Shown: positions 18,300 to 27,376 of the stretch, piece after piece
Layout of the letters: the number at the start of each line of letters is the position of its first letter
How positions within the stretch are numbered: position 1 is the first letter of the stretch
Source: Bacilli bacterium
GTDB taxonomy: Bacteria; Bacillota_I; Bacilli_A; RF39; UBA660
Direction of reading: 5' to 3'
Length of the DNA stretch: 64,000 nucleotides
NCBI GenBank assembly: GCA_017410525.1
Contig: JAFQQQ010000001.1
Span: forward strand, 81,192 to 145,191
Translations under genes and position numbers: made by a program
Notes under the pieces: model-generated
What the model was told of the DNA's origin: nothing
The model's input: only the letters and a program-made list of their open reading frames with translations
Database searches by the model: none

Positions 18300-19355
18300 A
18301 TGCAAGAAAAAGTAGAAATGTTATGTAAAGAAATTGAAGAAAAAATAAGTAATATTAGGAGTTTAAAAGATTTAACTGAATTAAAAGCAGAATACATGGG
18401 TAAAAAAGGTATAGTTACTGAGTTACAAAGTGGTATTAAAGATGCTGTAGATAAAAAAGAATATGGTATTCAAGTTAATATCGTTAGAACTACTTTCAAT
18501 GAATCATTTGATAAGAAATTGAAACAATTGCAAGAAGAAGAATTAAATAGAAAACTTGAAAGTGAAAAAATAGATGTAACTTTACCTAGTAAAAGAATAA
18601 GACAAGGTTCAAAACACCCAATGACTCGTATTCAAGAAGAATTAGAAGATTTATTCTTATCTATGGGATATGATGTTTATGATGGTCCTGAAATAGAAAC
18701 TGATGAAAATTGTTTCCAAAAGTTAAATTTACCAATAGGTCATCCAGCTAGAGATGCTCAAGATACTTTCTATTTAGAAAATGAATATGAAAACTATTTA
18801 CTTAGAAGTCAAACGTCTACTGGTCAAGTAAGAGTAATGGAAGCAGATGTAAAAAAAGGACCAATAAGAGTTGTTTGCCCTGGTAAAGTATATAGAAGAG
18901 ATGATGATGCGACTCACTCTCATCAATTTATGCAAATGGAAGGTCTTGTTATAGATGAAAATGTATCTATGGCAGATTTAAAAGGAACACTTGAAACATT
19001 CTGTAAAAAATTATTAGGAGAAAAAACAGATGTTAGATTTAGACCAAGTTTCTTCCCATTTACTGAGCCAAGTGTTGAAGTAGATGCAACTTGTTTTAAA
19101 TGTGGTGGTAAAGGATGTCCACTATGTAAACAAACTGGTTGGATAGAAGTATTAGGTGCTGGTATGGTTCATCCTGATGTACTTAAAATGAGTGGATATG
19201 ATCCTGAAAAATATCAAGGTTTTGCTTTTGGTACAGGATTAGATAGATTTGCTATGTTTAGATTTGGTATAACAGATATCAGAACAATTTATGGTAATGA
19301 TGTTAGATTCTTAAATCAATTTACGAAAGGAGATGAAACACATGAAACTAAGTAG
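18300..19355 (+). CDS. pheS: Phenylalanyl-tRNA synthetase alpha subunit
   Basis: A 351-residue catalytic subunit of the PheS2PheT2 enzyme. An N-terminal coiled coil (residues 1-85) binds tRNA, and the class II core shows motif 2 (GKVYRRDDDATHSHQFMQMEG) and motif 3 (GTGLDRFAMFRFG). FRPSFFPFTEPSVEVD is a PheS signature. A CxxCxxxxCxxC-like cluster (CFKCGGKGCPLC) is present. AGGAGG precedes the start. It is controlled by the upstream T-box and overlaps pheT by 14 bases. Confidence 0.97.
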   Translation: MQEKVEMLCKEIEEKISNIRSLKDLTELKAEYMGKKGIVTELQSGIKDAVDKKEYGIQVNIVRTTFNESFDKKLKQLQEEELNRKLESEKIDVTLPSKRIRQGSKHPMTRIQEELEDLFLSMGYDVYDGPEIETDENCFQKLNLPIGHPARDAQDTFYLENEYENYLLRSQTSTGQVRVMEADVKKGPIRVVCPGKVYRRDDDATHSHQFMQMEGLVIDENVSMADLKGTLETFCKKLLGEKTDVRFRPSFFPFTEPSVEVDATCFKCGGKGCPLCKQTGWIEVLGAGMVHPDVLKMSGYDPEKYQGFAFGTGLDRFAMFRFGITDIRTIYGNDVRFLNQFTKGDETHETK

Positions 19356-21705
19356 AAAGTTTTTAAGTGATTATATAAATATTCCAAGTGATGTAACAAC
19401 AAAACAACTTGCAGAAGATATGACTAATGTAGGTAATGAATATGATTCTTGTGAAAAATTAATACCTGCTACAAACTTAGTAATAGGTGAAGTAGTTGAA
19501 TGTGTAGATCATCCAGATAGTGATCACCTACATGTTTGTAAAGTAGATGTTGGTACTGAAGTATTAAATATAGTTTGTGGTGCTCCTAACTGTCGTAAAG
19601 GATTAAAAGTTATAGTTGCTCTTAACGGTGCTAAACTTCCAGGTGGAGAAATTAAAAAAGGTATGATTCGTGGAGTAGAATCCAATGGTATGTTATGTGC
19701 TTTAAGTGAACTAGGATTAGATTCTAAATTCTTAAATGAAGAAGATTATAAAGGAATATATGAACTAGGTAGTGATGCTATAGTAGGAGAAGATCCTATT
19801 AAGTATTTAGGACTTGATGATGAAGTAATTGATTTTGAACTTACTTCAAATAGAGGAGATTTATTAAGTATTTTAGGTATGGCTTATGAAGTAGGTGCTA
19901 TATATGGAAGTAAAGTTAAAGATATAGATCTTACTTATAATGCTAGTGGTAATATAGATTTTAATCTTAATATAGAAACGGACAATTGTAGTTTATTCTT
20001 AGCTAAACAAGTTAAAGATGTAACAATAAAAGAAAGCCCAGATTTTATTAAAAATAGATTGATTGCTAGCGGTATTAGACCTATAAATAATGTAGTTGAT
20101 ATTTCTAACTATGTAATGTTAGAATTAGGTCAACCATTACACTTCTATGATAATGATACATTAGGTAATACTATTGTAGTTAGAATGGCTGAAGATGGAG
20201 AAAAATTAATTACACTAGATAATGAAGAAAGAACTTTATCTAAAGATGATATAGTTATAACTGATGGAAATAAAGCAGTAGGTCTTGCTGGTGTAATGGG
20301 AGGACTTTCTACTGAAATAGAAGAAGGTACTAAAAATATCTTAATTGAAGCAGCAATATTCAATAGTATTAAAATAAGAAAAACTGCTAAAAAAATACTT
20401 AGAAGTGAAGCTTCTAATAGATTTGAAAAAGGTATTGATCCTAAAAGAACTTATATGGCTATTGAAAGATGTTGTAACTTACTTGAAAAATATGCAGATG
20501 CTAAAATAGTAGATGGAATGAAAGTAATAGATAATACAAATAATACTGATAAAGAAATAACTCTTTCTTTAGAAAAAATAAATAAAGTATTAGGTACAAA
20601 TATAGAAAAGCAAGAAGTAGTAGATATATTTGAAAGATTAGGATTTAGTGTTAAAGAAGAAAATAATATATTTATTGTAACTGTTCCAACTAGAAGATTA
20701 GATATTTCTATTAAAGAAGATTTAATTGAAGAAGTTGGTAGATATTATGGAATGGATAAAATAAAAGGTTCTAAATTAGTATTACCTTTAAAACAAGGTT
20801 CTTTAGATAGAACTAGAAGACAAATAAAAAATAAAATGATTTCTATGGGATTAAATGAAGCTTTATCATATGCTTTAATTCCTGAAAGTGAAGTTCATAA
20901 ATATACAACTGATGAATTTACTCATATCAATTTAGCTGACCCTATGAGTGAAGATAGAAAAACTCTTCGTTATAGTTTACTTTATTCTTTAGAACAAATC
21001 TATAAATTTAATAAAGCTCGTAATTTTAAAGATACTTGTGTATTTGAAATAGGTAAAGGATTCTTTAAAGAAAATGATCAATATAAAGAAGAATTAAAAC
21101 TTGCAGGTCTTATGACTGGTAAATATTATTTAGATATAAATAATACTAATGTAGATTTCTATATTGTAAAAGGTATTGTTGAAGAATTGTTAGATTTCTT
21201 AGGATATAATGGTAGATATAGTATATTACCAGGAAATGTTCCAAGTGAACTTCATCCAGGAGTATCTGCTTCTATAATCCTACAAGGTAAAGAAATAGGT
21301 ATAATAGGTAAACTTCATCCATCAATTACAAAAAATAATGTATTTGTATTTGAAATTAATTTAGATAAATTACTTCAAAATAGAACTTCTAATATTAAAT
21401 TTAAAGAAATACCTAAATTCTTAGGTATGGAAAAAGACGTTGCTTTTGTAGTTAAGAAAAATATTACTAATAAAGAAATAGTAGATGTAATTAAAAAATC
21501 AGGTGGAAGACTCTTAACTAATATTGAAGTATTTGATGTTTATACAGGTGAAAAAATAAGTAATGATGAAGTATCAATTGCTTATAATTTAAAATTTGAA
21601 GATATGAATAAAACACTTACTGAAGAAGAAGTAATGACAGTATTTAATAAAATTATAAGTGATGTAGAAAATAAATTAGGTGCAAGAGTAAGAAAAGGAG
21701 AATAA
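19342..21705 (+). CDS. pheT: Phenylalanyl-tRNA synthetase beta subunit
   Basis: A 787-residue subunit with an N-terminal tRNA-binding (EMAP-like) domain (VIGEVVECVDHPDSDHLHVC), B3/B4 editing domain, B5 domain and a C-terminal anticodon-binding FDX-ACB domain (LGMEKDVAFVVKKN). It helps recognise tRNA-Phe and clears mischarged Tyr-tRNA. The ribosome site AAAGGAG at 19326 fits a start at 19342 better than the ATG at 19333, which is too close. A perfect terminator overlaps the stop codon. Confidence 0.96.
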   Translation: MKLSRKFLSDYINIPSDVTTKQLAEDMTNVGNEYDSCEKLIPATNLVIGEVVECVDHPDSDHLHVCKVDVGTEVLNIVCGAPNCRKGLKVIVALNGAKLPGGEIKKGMIRGVESNGMLCALSELGLDSKFLNEEDYKGIYELGSDAIVGEDPIKYLGLDDEVIDFELTSNRGDLLSILGMAYEVGAIYGSKVKDIDLTYNASGNIDFNLNIETDNCSLFLAKQVKDVTIKESPDFIKNRLIASGIRPINNVVDISNYVMLELGQPLHFYDNDTLGNTIVVRMAEDGEKLITLDNEERTLSKDDIVITDGNKAVGLAGVMGGLSTEIEEGTKNILIEAAIFNSIKIRKTAKKILRSEASNRFEKGIDPKRTYMAIERCCNLLEKYADAKIVDGMKVIDNTNNTDKEITLSLEKINKVLGTNIEKQEVVDIFERLGFSVKEENNIFIVTVPTRRLDISIKEDLIEEVGRYYGMDKIKGSKLVLPLKQGSLDRTRRQIKNKMISMGLNEALSYALIPESEVHKYTTDEFTHINLADPMSEDRKTLRYSLLYSLEQIYKFNKARNFKDTCVFEIGKGFFKENDQYKEELKLAGLMTGKYYLDINNTNVDFYIVKGIVEELLDFLGYNGRYSILPGNVPSELHPGVSASIILQGKEIGIIGKLHPSITKNNVFVFEINLDKLLQNRTSNIKFKEIPKFLGMEKDVAFVVKKNITNKEIVDVIKKSGGRLLTNIEVFDVYTGEKISNDEVSIAYNLKFEDMNKTLTEEEVMTVFNKIISDVENKLGARVRKGE

Positions 21706-21718
21706 TCTCCTTTTTTTT
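21693..21718 (+). terminator. Intrinsic terminator of pheST
   Basis: A 9-bp perfect stem (AAAAGGAGA / TCTCCTTTT) with an ATAA loop and T run; the loop holds the end of the pheT stop codon. Confidence 0.9.
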
Positions 21719-21721
21719 AAT

Positions 21722-21750
21722 TTGATTTTTAATGGATTTGGTGCTATAAT
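21722..21750 (+). promoter_or_regulatory. Strong promoter with extended -10
   Basis: TTGATT and TATAAT are separated by 17 bases, with TGC directly before the -10 box. Confidence 0.75.
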
Positions 21751-21776
21751 ACACAGCAAATCAGGGGTGGTTTTGT

Positions 21777-22676
21777 ATGAAAATAATAAATATATCAAAA
21801 AAGAAGTTACAAGAATTAAAGAAAATAGATTTATCTAGAGAAATATTTAATACTGAAGGAACTATTTATGACTTTGAATATAGAGGAGAAAAGAAAGTAT
21901 TAAAAACTCTATATACATTAAATGGTTATACGTTTGCTAATAAATTATATACAATAGAGATGCTTGATAGTAATAAAGAATATTTACCTAGTAGTTTCTA
22001 TATTCCGGATTATTTATGTGCATCTGAAGGTAAAATTATAGGTTTTACTGTTCCGAAAATAGAAGGTACTAATCTTTCTACAATACTAAATGATAGTTCT
22101 ATAAATTATAAAGAACAAGTATATTATTTGAAAAAAATTGGTGAAATATTAAATCAGTTACACAACATAAGAAAATATACTCCATTAAATAGTATTTATA
22201 TAAACGATTTACACGAATCTAACTTTATTGTAGATAATAATAATAGAGAATTAAAAGTAATAGATTTAGATAGTTGTAAGATATGTTCTAATGAACCTTT
22301 TGCTGCTAGATTTTTAACCCCTGTATCTATGGTGAATGAAGTAGATAAATATAAAGTTAATAATGATCCACATAGTAATGGTTATATAGCGCCCAACTCA
22401 GATTCAGATTTATACTGTTATTCTATGATAATACTTAATTATTTATATGGAGGTAAAATAAGTAATATTGGTATAGAAAACTTTTATGAATATTTGAATT
22501 ACTTAGAAACTATAGGAGTTAATAAAGAACTAATAGATATATTTAGTAAGTTATTAGTTGGTAACTGTAAAAATGAGAATCCGCTTAATTATTTAGATTC
22601 TTTAACAAGTACTCAAATTTGTAGATCTAAAAAATTAGTATATGAAAAAACAAAAGATAAAATAATAAATATTTAA
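21777..22676 (+). CDS. Protein-kinase-fold protein
   Basis: A 299-residue soluble protein with a kinase-like core: an N-lobe Lys in KKVLKTLYT, a hinge-like GFTVPKIEGTNLS, a catalytic loop INDLHESNFIVD (about residue 143) and a DFG-like VIDLDSCKI (about residue 160). The Asp and Asn expected for ATP-Mg binding are kept. It resembles Ser/Thr kinase or HipA/APH-like enzymes of unknown substrate. It is monocistronic, with a good promoter and a long terminator hairpin. Function is unknown. Confidence 0.65.
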   Translation: MKIINISKKKLQELKKIDLSREIFNTEGTIYDFEYRGEKKVLKTLYTLNGYTFANKLYTIEMLDSNKEYLPSSFYIPDYLCASEGKIIGFTVPKIEGTNLSTILNDSSINYKEQVYYLKKIGEILNQLHNIRKYTPLNSIYINDLHESNFIVDNNNRELKVIDLDSCKICSNEPFAARFLTPVSMVNEVDKYKVNNDPHSNGYIAPNSDSDLYCYSMIILNYLYGGKISNIGIENFYEYLNYLETIGVNKELIDIFSKLLVGNCKNENPLNYLDSLTSTQICRSKKLVYEKTKDKIINI

Positions 22677-22685
22677 TCAAGTGAG

Positions 22686-22725
22686 GACATAGAGTCACTT
22701 TTATAGAGTGATTTTGTGTCTTTTT
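22686..22725 (+). terminator. Long intrinsic terminator
   Basis: A 14-bp stem with G-U pairs (GACATAGAGTCACT / AGTGATTTTGTGTC), a 7-base loop and five T. Confidence 0.85.
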
Positions 22726-22769
22726 ATTATTAATTATGTTATAATTTAAATAGAATGGGATGTGATAAT

Positions 22770-23597
22770 ATGCTTGAAAAAGTATTAAATAGTGAAGAAT
22801 ATAAAAAAGAAAGAACTACATTTAATATTATTTCGCTTATCATAACTTCAGATACTTTAGAGTATTATACTGATGGAGAAAATTATTTAATATGTAGATC
22901 TAATCCAAATACCCCTATATGGGTATGGAATAAAGATGGTATAAGTGAAGATATAGTAAATGAAATATTAATAAAATTAGATAGTATGTTAGATGATGAG
23001 AAAGTAATTCAAATAACATCTAAAGAAATTATATTTAAAAAGTTAATGGAAAAATATAAAGACATAGTAGTAGATAATTATTTTATGCAAAAAGGTAACT
23101 ATTTACAAATGAGAGTTTATGAATGTAATAATTTAATAAAACCTAAAAATATAATTGGTTATAAAGAAAGACCCACTTATAACGATTTAGATTTACTTAC
23201 TTATTTTCAAAAATGTGATGTAGAAGATACAATAAGAGAAGAATATGCAAAACAAGTAACAGAGGAACAACTAATTAATGCTGCAAAAAGACATATAGAT
23301 ATTCCTAATTTTTATGTATGGAAAGTAGACAATAGAATAGTTGCTACTGCAGGATATATAGATAATAGAGTAAGTATGGTATTTACTAATAGAATAGATA
23401 GAGGCAATGGATATGCTGGAATGCTATGTTATGAATTATGTGAAGAATTAATTAGAGAAGGTAAAACACCTATGTTATATGCAGATGCCGATTATATTGC
23501 TTCAAATAGAGCATACCAAAAAATAGGGTTTGAAAAAGTAGGGACTTTATATAATGTAAAAATTGGTAAAGCAAAAATTAAAAAGATGGATAGATAA
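22770..23597 (+). CDS. GNAT-family acetyltransferase with an N-terminal extension
   Basis: A 275-residue protein. The C-terminal half is a GNAT (FR47-like) domain: FYVWKVDNRIVATAGY, SMVFTNRIDRGNGYAGMLCYELCEEL (acetyl-CoA loop RGNGYAG) and SNRAYQKIGFEKVG. The N-terminal 120 residues are a separate domain of the kind found in two-domain GNAT proteins. The start at 22770 follows GGGATGTGAT; the ATG at 22755 has no ribosome site. A TATAAT with extended TG lies at 22740. An APH-like kinase gene follows in the same direction. Confidence 0.8.
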   Translation: MLEKVLNSEEYKKERTTFNIISLIITSDTLEYYTDGENYLICRSNPNTPIWVWNKDGISEDIVNEILIKLDSMLDDEKVIQITSKEIIFKKLMEKYKDIVVDNYFMQKGNYLQMRVYECNNLIKPKNIIGYKERPTYNDLDLLTYFQKCDVEDTIREEYAKQVTEEQLINAAKRHIDIPNFYVWKVDNRIVATAGYIDNRVSMVFTNRIDRGNGYAGMLCYELCEELIREGKTPMLYADADYIASNRAYQKIGFEKVGTLYNVKIGKAKIKKMDR

Positions 23598-23634
23598 TAA
23601 TATAAATAATAAAAAGAGAAAAGATAGTGATAGT

Positions 23635-24411
23635 ATGAAATATAGATATAAATTATCTAAGGTTATTGAAAAATTTATTAATGATTGTGTATTAGAAGAA
23701 ATTAATATTGGTTGTTCTGATTCACAAGTTATAAAAATAATAAAAAATGACAGCACATATTTTTTAAAAATAGCTCGTTTAGGATTGATAACTTCTGAAT
23801 ATGAAAAACTAAAATGGTTAGATAATAAATTAGATGTTCCTAAAGTTATTTTATATGATAAAGATGATGTAACGGAATTTTTAATTACAGAATCTATAAA
23901 TGGAGAAATGGTTTGTTCTGATAAATATATACAAGATCCAATGTTAGGATTAAATGTAATAGCGCAAGCATTTAAAAAAATATTAGAAGTAGATATTAAT
24001 GATTGTCCTTTTGATGTTTCAATTGACTATAAATTAAAATTAGTTGAAAATAATGTCAAAAATAAATTAATAGATATATCACAATTATCTGAATCAGCAT
24101 TAAATAAATTTGGAAATTTAGAAAATATATTAGAGTTCTTAAAAATAAATAAATTTTCTGAAGAAAAATGTTTTTCTCATGGTGATACAAGTTTACCTAA
24201 TATATTTGCACTAGATAATAAATTTTCTGGTTTTATAGATGTTGGCGAATGTGGCATAGCAGATAAATGGTTTGATTTAGCAATCTGTGAAAAATCTATT
24301 AAAAGAAATTATGGAGAAGAATATATATCTAAATTTTATGAAGAATTAAATATAATACCAGATAGAGATAAGATAGAGTATTATTTATTAATGATGGAAT
24401 TATATTTGTAA
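23635..24411 (+). CDS. APH(3')-like aminoglycoside phosphotransferase-family protein
   Basis: A 258-residue kinase of the APH(3') group. The catalytic loop is FSHGDTSLPNIFALDN (HGD plus Asn) and the metal site is GFIDVGECGIADKWFDLAICEKSI, a close match to the APH(3')-III/II pattern. Length and C-terminus fit a full enzyme. It could confer aminoglycoside resistance by ATP-dependent phosphorylation, but chromosomal paralogues with other substrates exist, so resistance is not shown. Its ribosome site is weak (AGTGATAGT), and it lies 37 bases after the GNAT gene, probably in one operon. Confidence 0.78.
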   Translation: MKYRYKLSKVIEKFINDCVLEEINIGCSDSQVIKIIKNDSTYFLKIARLGLITSEYEKLKWLDNKLDVPKVILYDKDDVTEFLITESINGEMVCSDKYIQDPMLGLNVIAQAFKKILEVDINDCPFDVSIDYKLKLVENNVKNKLIDISQLSESALNKFGNLENILEFLKINKFSEEKCFSHGDTSLPNIFALDNKFSGFIDVGECGIADKWFDLAICEKSIKRNYGEEYISKFYEELNIIPDRDKIEYYLLMMELYL

Positions 24412-24423
24412 TAATATAAACAA

Positions 24424-24450
24424 AAAAATAGTTTAAATACTATTTTTTTT
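24424..24450 (+). terminator. Intrinsic terminator
   Basis: A 9-bp stem (AAAAATAGT / ACTATTTTT) plus T run after the APH-like gene. Confidence 0.75.
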
Positions 24451-24480
24451 ATTATTTTAATATAATTAATTGGTGATACT

Positions 24481-25611
24481 ATGTTTTTTAAAAATATACA
24501 TACTAGAATTAAAATAATAATATTAGTAACTGTTTTTTTATTTATAGTTATTATAGGTAAAGTATTTTATATACAAGTAATAGATTATAAAAAATTAAAT
24601 AAATATGCGACTAGTTTATGGAGTCGTAATTTACCACTTGCTGCTAATAGAGGCACAATATACGACACTAATGGAATAGAACTTGCTGGAAATATTACAA
24701 CAACATCACTAGTATTAATACCTAATCAAATAGGAGATAAAAAGAAGGTTGCTAAAGATTTAAGTGAAATATTGAATGTTACTTATGAAGAGATGTATAA
24801 ACATGTATCTAAAAAAACATCTATAGAAAGAGTACACCCAGAAGGTAGAAATCTTAGTTATGAAATAGCAGATAAAATAAATAGCTTAGGTTATGATGGA
24901 GTGTATCTTGTTAAAGAAGCAAAAAGATATTATCCATATGATACAATGTTATCTCATAGTATTGGATTTGTTGGAATAGATAATCAAGGATTAAGTGGAC
25001 TTGAACTTATTTATGATGATTACTTAACAGGTAGTGATGGTTCTATAAAATATTTTAGTGATGCGAAAGGAAATAGTCTTTCTATGTCACAAATATATGA
25101 ACAACCTACAAGTGGAGTTAATATGACATTAACAATCAATTATAAATTACAAGAAGCACTAGAAAGAGAACTTGATATAGCAGTATCTGAATATAATCCA
25201 GATCAAGCTTTAGGTATTGCGATGAATCCAAATACAGGAGAAATACTTGCTATTGCATCAAGACCTACATTTAGTCCAAGTAATTATCAAAATTATACAG
25301 TAGAAGAAATAAATAGAAATCTTCCTATATGGATGACATATGAACCAGGAAGTACATTTAAAATAATAACTCTTGCTGCTTCATTAGAAGAAAAAATAGT
25401 TGATTTAGAAAGTGATAATTTTTTTGATGGAGGAGCAGTAACTGTTGGAGGAGCTACATTACACTGTTGGAAACATGGTGGACATGGTAATCAAACTTAT
25501 TTGCAAGTAGTAGAAAACTCTTGTAACCCGAGTTGCGAGCTAGAGATACCAAGACAAGCGAAGAAACCCTTGAAAATAAAGGGAAAAACAAAATTTCACC
25601 AAAGTTTATAA
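24481..25611 (+). pseudogene. Class B penicillin-binding protein (FtsI/SpoVD type), interrupted by a mobile element
   Basis: The reading frame starts as a class B PBP: membrane anchor (residues 13-33), dimerisation domain (AANRGTIYDTNGIELAGN), and a transpeptidase domain with SxxK (EPGSTFKI, Ser about 291) and SxN (ENSCN, Ser 347). The native sequence stops at residue 349; the KTG motif and about 200 C-terminal residues are missing. The last 26 codons (up to 25611) are foreign DNA read by chance. The product cannot be an active transpeptidase. TATAAT at 24461 and GGTGAT give a very short leader. The rest of the gene is expected at the far end of the element. Confidence 0.88.
25520..25575. other. 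Left junction of the element (candidate attL)
   Basis: The class B PBP frame leaves its family sequence after AAC at 25525-25527. The next 45 bases are about half G+C, against roughly a quarter to a third around them, and use CCG and GCG codons that are rare here. No direct repeat can be tested because the right end is not in the window. A contig join error would look the same. Confidence 0.6.
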
Positions 25612-26180
25612 AAACATTGTTAGCAAGAGAAACCTGTAATTATAGTGAAAACCTATATAATAATAAAAAGGTAGAATATACTTACGAAGTTGAGTTTGTA
25701 TTGTTGAAAGACTTGAGAGGTAGTAATTCATTATGTAATGATTTAGCATATAAAGATTATTATGAGAGTGAAGTATCAAGATTCCAAAATAAGACTTATG
25801 ATGAAGATATCCATATTAGAGATTTATACCCATTAGAAATCCATACTAGTAATAAAAGAGAAATTGATATTAATAGATTTAATTTATTAAATGATTTCAT
25901 ATTAGGATCTAGTGATAACATAACAAGACGTGTTACAAAGAAAGAAATAGTATATAAAAAGAATAAAGCAAAAAGTATTGTAACAATTTCTATAAAGAAA
26001 GATTATATAAACTTATATACTTTATCAAATATTGAAAGATTTGATATTAATGAAAGAATGGAAGATGTGCCAGAGAAGAGTAGAAAACCAATGAATAAAA
26101 AATTAATTATAACTAGTGAAGAAGATATGTATTATGCGCAGAGCATACTGAAAAATTATTTTGTAGAACTACAGGTGTAG
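25533..26180 (+). CDS. Hypothetical protein at the element's left edge, possibly 5'-truncated
   Basis: An open frame of about 215 codons that begins at the junction. There is no ATG until near its end, the only early start is a TTG at 25533 without a ribosome site, and the frame is open back to a stop at 25524 inside the PBP gene. This suggests that its true N-terminus was lost, or lies at the other end of the element and is joined in the circular form. The protein is basic, beta-rich and charged (RRVTKKEIVYKKNKAKSIVT) without a recognised domain. A terminator overlaps its stop codon, so its 3' end looks genuine. Confidence 0.45.
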   Translation: MRARDTKTSEETLENKGKNKISPKFIKTLLARETCNYSENLYNNKKVEYTYEVEFVLLKDLRGSNSLCNDLAYKDYYESEVSRFQNKTYDEDIHIRDLYPLEIHTSNKREIDINRFNLLNDFILGSSDNITRRVTKKEIVYKKNKAKSIVTISIKKDYINLYTLSNIERFDINERMEDVPEKSRKPMNKKLIITSEEDMYYAQSILKNYFVELQV

Positions 26181-26188
26181 TTCTTTTT
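26165..26188 (+). terminator. Intrinsic terminator
   Basis: An 8-bp perfect stem (AGAACTAC / GTAGTTCT), a 4-base loop and a T run, overlapping the stop of the preceding frame. Confidence 0.8.
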
Positions 26189-26204
26189 TATTGGAGGTGA
26201 TTAT

Positions 26205-26906
26205 ATGGCAGTATTTAAAGTTGAAAAAAGAAATAATTTTACAGTTATGAATAACTATCATTTAAGAGATAAAAACATATCTCATAAGGCAAGAGGTTTA
26301 TTATCATTTATGTTAAGTTTACCAGAAGATTGGGATTATTCATTGAGCGGACTAGTAAGTATTAGTAAAGAAAATAAAACAGCAATAAGAACTGCGTTAG
26401 AAGAATTAAAAGAAAATGGATATTTAATTATAGATAAAATATATCCAAATAAAACTAAAAGTGGAAGAATAGAATATGTTTATAATATATATGAATTACC
26501 ACAAATAAAACAAGATACTGAAAATCTATATCTTGAAAATCTAGATATAGAAAAGGACACACAAATAAATACTAATAAACTAAACGATAAAGAAGATAAA
26601 ACTAAATCTTCTTTTTTTGATGCCGAAGAACATAATAGATTAACATTAGAATTAATTGAAAAAAACTATATAGATAAGAATGATATTCAGTTGTATTTTT
26701 ATGACGAACTTTTTGAAGAATTATTAAAAGAAAATAGTTATATAGATTTAATATGTATTATTCATTATATTTTAAATAGAGTAAAATTAAATAGATTTAA
26801 AGATGAAGATGGTAATATTATAAGTAATAAATTTGGATATATGAAACAATCAATAATTCATAATATAAAAAGATTAAATTTTGATATTAATGATTTGTGG
26901 AATTAA
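26205..26906 (+). CDS. Replication-initiator-like winged-helix protein
   Basis: A 233-residue protein. Residues 1-95 form a winged helix of the type found in element-borne initiator and phage replisome-organiser proteins (NISHKARGLLSFMLSLPEDWDYSLSGLVSIS, then AIRTALEELKENGYLII). A linker is followed by a C-terminal helical region of the DUF6017 type (YDELFEELLKENSYIDLI). Such proteins are common near one end of Bacillota ICEs and may start element replication or act as a regulator. GGAGGTGATTAT precedes the ATG. It is convergent with the first XRE repressor. Confidence 0.65.
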   Translation: MAVFKVEKRNNFTVMNNYHLRDKNISHKARGLLSFMLSLPEDWDYSLSGLVSISKENKTAIRTALEELKENGYLIIDKIYPNKTKSGRIEYVYNIYELPQIKQDTENLYLENLDIEKDTQINTNKLNDKEDKTKSSFFDAEEHNRLTLELIEKNYIDKNDIQLYFYDELFEELLKENSYIDLICIIHYILNRVKLNRFKDEDGNIISNKFGYMKQSIIHNIKRLNFDINDLWN

Positions 26907-26912
26907 AAAAGA

Positions 26913-27356
26913 TTAGTCATTGCTAACCTTATTTCTTAATATATCATCTGCTGATAATTTGTGATTCTTACAAAATATATATAAACTTCTTGTAGTAATC
27001 AAATTTTTACCTAATTCATAATAAGTAAGAGTAGTTCTTGATATAGAGCATTCATCTGCTATATCTTTTTGTGTTAAGTGTAACTCTTTTCTGATTTTGC
27101 GTAGTTTTGCACCTAATTCTTTTTTATTTAAAACTATTTTTGTGTCATATAAAGTATTTCTTTTTGTTAAACCTAGTGCATAATCTACTGAATAATTATA
27201 TAAATTACAAAATCTTATTAATTTAGGTAAAGGTATACTATCGTAAGCATTTTCCCAATTAGCGATTGTTTTGTCTGATACTCCAAATACAAATCCTAAC
27301 TCTTTTTGTGTCATTTCTAATTCTTCACGACAAAATTTTAAATTATTATCAAACAT
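26913..27356 (-). CDS. Double-HTH XRE-family repressor of module 1
   Basis: A 147-residue DNA-binding protein with two Cro/cI-type helix-turn-helix domains: TQKELGFVFGVSDKTIANWE and TQKDIADECSISRTTLTYYE, the second followed by a short helical end. It is divergent from the plus-strand operon at 27466, and the intergenic region has direct repeats that suit a dimeric repressor. The start at 27356 follows AGGTGAGCG; an upstream in-frame ATG is within the promoter region. Two further repressors with the same layout stand at 38854 and 45335. Confidence 0.8.
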   Translation of the reverse strand: MFDNNLKFCREELEMTQKELGFVFGVSDKTIANWENAYDSIPLPKLIRFCNLYNYSVDYALGLTKRNTLYDTKIVLNKKELGAKLRKIRKELHLTQKDIADECSISRTTLTYYELGKNLITTRSLYIFCKNHKLSADDILRNKVSND

Positions 27357-27376
27357 TTTACGCTCACCTAATGTTA

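Noticed and set aside
1..25527. Mollicutes genetic code with TGA as Trp
   Set aside because: gpsA, the DUF1934 gene and the GNAT gene end in TGA at the expected length, and Trp is coded by TGG.
25520..26180. The frame after the PBP junction as a recombinase/integrase
   Set aside because: No catalytic Ser with Arg pattern and no tyrosine-recombinase box are visible, so an integrase call is not supported.
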